In this document: one piece after another, positions 5,657-7,229 of the stretch | How the letters are laid out: the number at the start of each line of letters is the position of its first letter | Numbering within the stretch: position 1 is the first letter of the stretch | NCBI GenBank assembly: GCA_022840285.1 | Contig: JALHIE010000103.1 | Coordinates: forward strand, 1-7,229 | Length of the DNA: 7,229 nt | Direction: 5' to 3' | Source of the DNA: Porphyromonadaceae bacterium | GTDB taxonomy: Bacteria; Bacteroidota; Bacteroidia; Bacteroidales; Dysgonomonadaceae | Notes under the pieces: model-generated | Told to the model about the DNA's origin: nothing | The model's database searches: none | The model's input: only the letters and a program-made list of their open reading frames with translations | Made by a program: the position numbers and the translations under genes

Positions 5657-6316
5657 TTACTTGTTTTTTTCTGTTCTAAACGGTAATCCAAATTCTCTGA
5701 GGAGTGCGTAGCCTTCTTCATCGGTTGCTGCAGATGTGACGAACGTAATGTTCATTCCCAGCAAACGGGAGATGCTGTCGATATTGATTTCGGGAAAGAT
5801 AATCTGCTCCTGGATTCCCAGGGTATAGTTTCCTCGTCCGTCGAGTTTCCCTTCAATTCCCCTGAAGTCACGAATACGCGGTAACGCCACACGAATAAGT
5901 CTTTCGAGGAATTCATACATTTTATTGTGACGCAACGTTACGCGGGCTCCGATAGCCATTTTCTTACGTAACTTGAAGTTGGAAATGTCTTTTCTCGAGT
6001 AAGTTGCCACCGCTTTCTGACCGGTAATTGCCGTTAGCTCGTTGATCGCTGTCTCGATGATTTTCTTGTCAGCTACTCCTATACCCAATCCCTGATTTAT
6101 AACTATCTTGTCGAGTTTGGGAGCCTGCATAACGGATTTGTATCCAAATTCTTTCATCAAGACAGGTACAATACGCTCAGCGTATTCTTTTTTGAGAGTA
6201 ACCGTACTTCTGTTTCCCTGATCTTCTGTTTGGGGAGCTACCTGAGTTTCTTTCTGAACTTCAGCTTTGGGTTCGGCAGATTTTGCCGCTTTTTCTTTTT
6301 TCACTTCTTTAGCCAT
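5657..6316 (-). CDS. rplE: 50S ribosomal protein L5 (uL5) with an N-terminal extension
   Basis: L5 binds 5S rRNA with L18 and touches P-site tRNA from the central protuberance. From about residue 39 onward the protein is standard L5: VTLKKEYAERIVPVLMKEFG, the signature KLDKIVINQGLG (67-78), AITGQKAVATYSRKDISNFK (96-115), LPRIRDFRGIEGKLDGRGNY (145-164) and NIDSISRLLGMNITFVTSAA (178-197), ending GLPFRTEKNK. The first ~36 residues are extra: a Lys/Glu/Ala/Gln-rich tail, probably disordered, that makes the protein 219 long against the usual ~180-185. The start is well supported: its ATG overlaps the rplX stop as TAATG, and a GGGGAGGT lies 9 nt upstream. No alternative ATG lies between the tail and the core, since the next Met is near residue 54. 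Confidence 0.96.
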   Translation of the reverse strand: MAKEVKKEKAAKSAEPKAEVQKETQVAPQTEDQGNRSTVTLKKEYAERIVPVLMKEFGYKSVMQAPKLDKIVINQGLGIGVADKKIIETAINELTAITGQKAVATYSRKDISNFKLRKKMAIGARVTLRHNKMYEFLERLIRVALPRIRDFRGIEGKLDGRGNYTLGIQEQIIFPEINIDSISRLLGMNITFVTSAATDEEGYALLREFGLPFRTEKNK

Positions 6317-6636
6317 TACTTGATTACCTCCCCTGATTTTTTTGCATAACGTACTAACTTACCTTTATTGTCCTCTTTTCTTCCAATGCGTGTTGGCTTT
6401 CCGGTTTTCGGATCAACCGGATTGAGTTTCGAGATATGAATGGAAGCTTCTTTCTTTTCGATACCTCCATTGGGATTCTGAGCATTGGGTTTTGCATGCT
6501 TCGAAACGATATTTACTCCCTCGACAATGGCGCGGTTCTTAGCCACCAGTACCTCAAGCACGCGTCCTGTTTTGCCTTTGTCTTCACCGGAGTTCACGTA
6601 AACCGTATCTCCTTTTTTAATATGTAATTTACTCAT
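6316..6636 (-). CDS. rplX: 50S ribosomal protein L24 (uL24)
   Basis: L24 is one of the first proteins to bind 23S rRNA and starts 50S assembly. The 106-residue protein begins MSKLHIKKGDTVYVNSGEDK and holds a KOW motif over about residues 4-36 (KGDTVYVNSGEDKGKTGRVLEVL). It goes on with VEGVNIVSKHAKPNAQNPNG (38-57), EASIHISKLNPVDPKTGKPT (63-82) and RIGRK. Length and ending (VRYAKKSGEVIK) match Bacteroides relatives, so it is intact. Its start lies 13 nt after the premature rplN stop, with no Shine-Dalgarno sequence; its stop shares one base with the rplE start. Confidence 0.98.
   Translation of the reverse strand: MSKLHIKKGDTVYVNSGEDKGKTGRVLEVLVAKNRAIVEGVNIVSKHAKPNAQNPNGGIEKKEASIHISKLNPVDPKTGKPTRIGRKEDNKGKLVRYAKKSGEVIK
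6326..6333 (-). promoter_or_regulatory. Possible Shine-Dalgarno sequence before rplE
   Basis: The minus strand reads GGGGAGGT, 9 nt before the rplE ATG. It lies inside the last codons of rplX (Gly-Glu-Val). Those residues are usual at the L24 end, so coding may explain the match. It still supports the early rplE start that includes the extension. Confidence 0.5.
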
Positions 6637-6649
6637 TGTCTGTGATTGT

Positions 6650-6964
6650 TTAATAGATTAACGGCCCAAAGATGCGGCTGGCTCTCAACTCGCCTGCATT
6701 GTTCAAAAGAACGCAGGCATTGTCGTCAAAACGGATGTAAGAACCATCGGCACGCCGAATCTCTTTTTTTGTGCGAACAATGATTGCTTTTGTTACGGCG
6801 CCTTTTTTAATGTCACTCGATGGGATTACGCTTTTGATAGCCACAACAATTACATCCCCAACAGACGCATAGCGTCGTCTTGTTCCGCCTAATACGCGAA
6901 TGCAAAGGGCTTCCTTGGCTCCGCTGTTGTCGGTCACGTTTAGTCTTGATTCCTGCTGTATCAT
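6650..6964 (-). CDS. rplN: 50S ribosomal protein L14 (uL14), C-terminus missing
   Basis: L14 binds 23S rRNA at the subunit interface, next to L19, and forms a bridge to the 30S. Residues 1-101 are fully typical: MIQQESRLNVTDNSGAKEAL, IRVLGGTRRRYASVGDVIVV, KKGAVTKAIIVRTKKEIRR and RFDDNACVLLNNAGELRASR-IFGP. Relatives then carry about 20 more residues of the type VARELRxxNMKVVSLAPEVL, giving 121-123 in total. Here the frame reads only Leu-Ile-Tyr and stops at 104. The missing segment is not present in any frame before rplX, which starts 13 nt later. One base away in another frame a TAA (minus strand CCGTTAATC) could be the original stop. The start (ATG 6962-6964) is 1 nt after the rpsQ stop. A small deletion or an assembly fault is the likely cause; such a truncated L14 would be unexpected in a living cell without another copy. 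Confidence 0.9.
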   Translation of the reverse strand: MIQQESRLNVTDNSGAKEALCIRVLGGTRRRYASVGDVIVVAIKSVIPSSDIKKGAVTKAIIVRTKKEIRRADGSYIRFDDNACVLLNNAGELRASRIFGPLIY

Positions 6965-6965
6965 C

Positions 6966-7223
6966 TTACTTGGCCCTTTCTATTACTTCAACCACTCTCC
7001 ATCTCTTTGTTTTGCTCAAAGGACGTGTTTCCATTATACGCACTGTATCTCCTATATTACAGTCATTCTTTTCATCATGGGCGTGAAATTTTTTCGTTTT
7101 ATTAACGAACTTCCCATATATAGGGTGTTTTTCTTTCCATTTTACAGTAACGGTGACGGTTTTTTCCATCTTGTTGCTGAAAACGACCCCGATTCTTTCT
7201 TTTCTTAAATTTCTCGTTTCCAT
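6966..7223 (-). CDS. rpsQ: 30S ribosomal protein S17 (uS17)
   Basis: S17 is an early-binding 30S protein with an OB fold that holds together helices of the 16S 5' domain. All 85 residues match the Bacteroidales form: METRNLRKERIGVVFSNKME, TVTVTVKWKEKHPIYGKFVN, KKFHAHDEKNDCNIGDTVRI and the S17 signature GDTVRIMETRPLSKTKRW (about 58-75), ending VVEVIERAK. The ATG at 7221-7223 is just inside the right edge with ATTATA before it, so the upstream gene, expected to be rpmC (L29), is out of view. It ends 1 nt before rplN, implying tight translational coupling. Confidence 0.98.
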   Translation of the reverse strand: METRNLRKERIGVVFSNKMEKTVTVTVKWKEKHPIYGKFVNKTKKFHAHDEKNDCNIGDTVRIMETRPLSKTKRWRVVEVIERAK

Positions 7224-7229
7224 TATAAT

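Overview
The window is a slice of a bacterial ribosomal protein cluster (the spc operon running into the start of the alpha operon), with every gene on the minus strand. In transcription order, from high to low coordinates, it reads: rpsQ, rplN, rplX, rplE, rpsN, rpsH, rplF, rplR, rpsE, rpmD, rplO, secY, map, infA, rpmJ, and the first 89 codons of rpsM, which runs off the left edge. Rpl/rps products make up most of it. SecY (translocon), MetAP (N-terminal methionine removal) and IF-1 (initiation) complete a block devoted to making, processing and exporting new proteins.

The source looks like a member of the Bacteroidota, most probably Bacteroidales. The protein sequences closely resemble what I recall of the Bacteroides/Porphyromonas/Parabacteroides proteins. 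The order secY-map-infA-rpmJ-rpsM without adk fits that phylum. Most starts have A/T-rich leaders without a Shine-Dalgarno sequence, and L36 is the cysteine-poor form. A Dysgonomonadaceae-like genus is possible but is only a guess.

Spacing is tight: rplX/rplE share one base (TAATG), rpsQ/rplN are 1 nt apart, rplE/rpsN 3 nt, rplO/secY 4 nt. The longest real gap is the 89 nt between infA and rpmJ, which holds a small repeat-rich, partly palindromic segment. No stretch longer than 300 bases lacks a gene. I saw no mobile element genes, tRNA, rRNA, CRISPR array or convincing promoter or terminator. The transcript evidently enters from beyond the right edge and leaves past the left edge.

Most of the window is ordinary housekeeping sequence. 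The exceptions are two genes whose 3' ends are wrong. rplN (uL14) stops after 104 codons and lacks the conserved last ~20 residues. rpsN (uS14) matches its family only to about residue 70, lacks the last ~18-19 residues, then runs through a 15-bp palindrome and 119 nt into rpsH. In both, a TAA that looks like the lost native stop lies right at the break, and the implied losses are similar in size (close to 58-60 nt). That pattern suggests two small deletions or an assembly fault rather than a new biological system, but it is the most important thing to check here. Lesser points are a charged N-terminal extension on L5, a strong Shine-Dalgarno sequence before rplF, and the repeats noted above.
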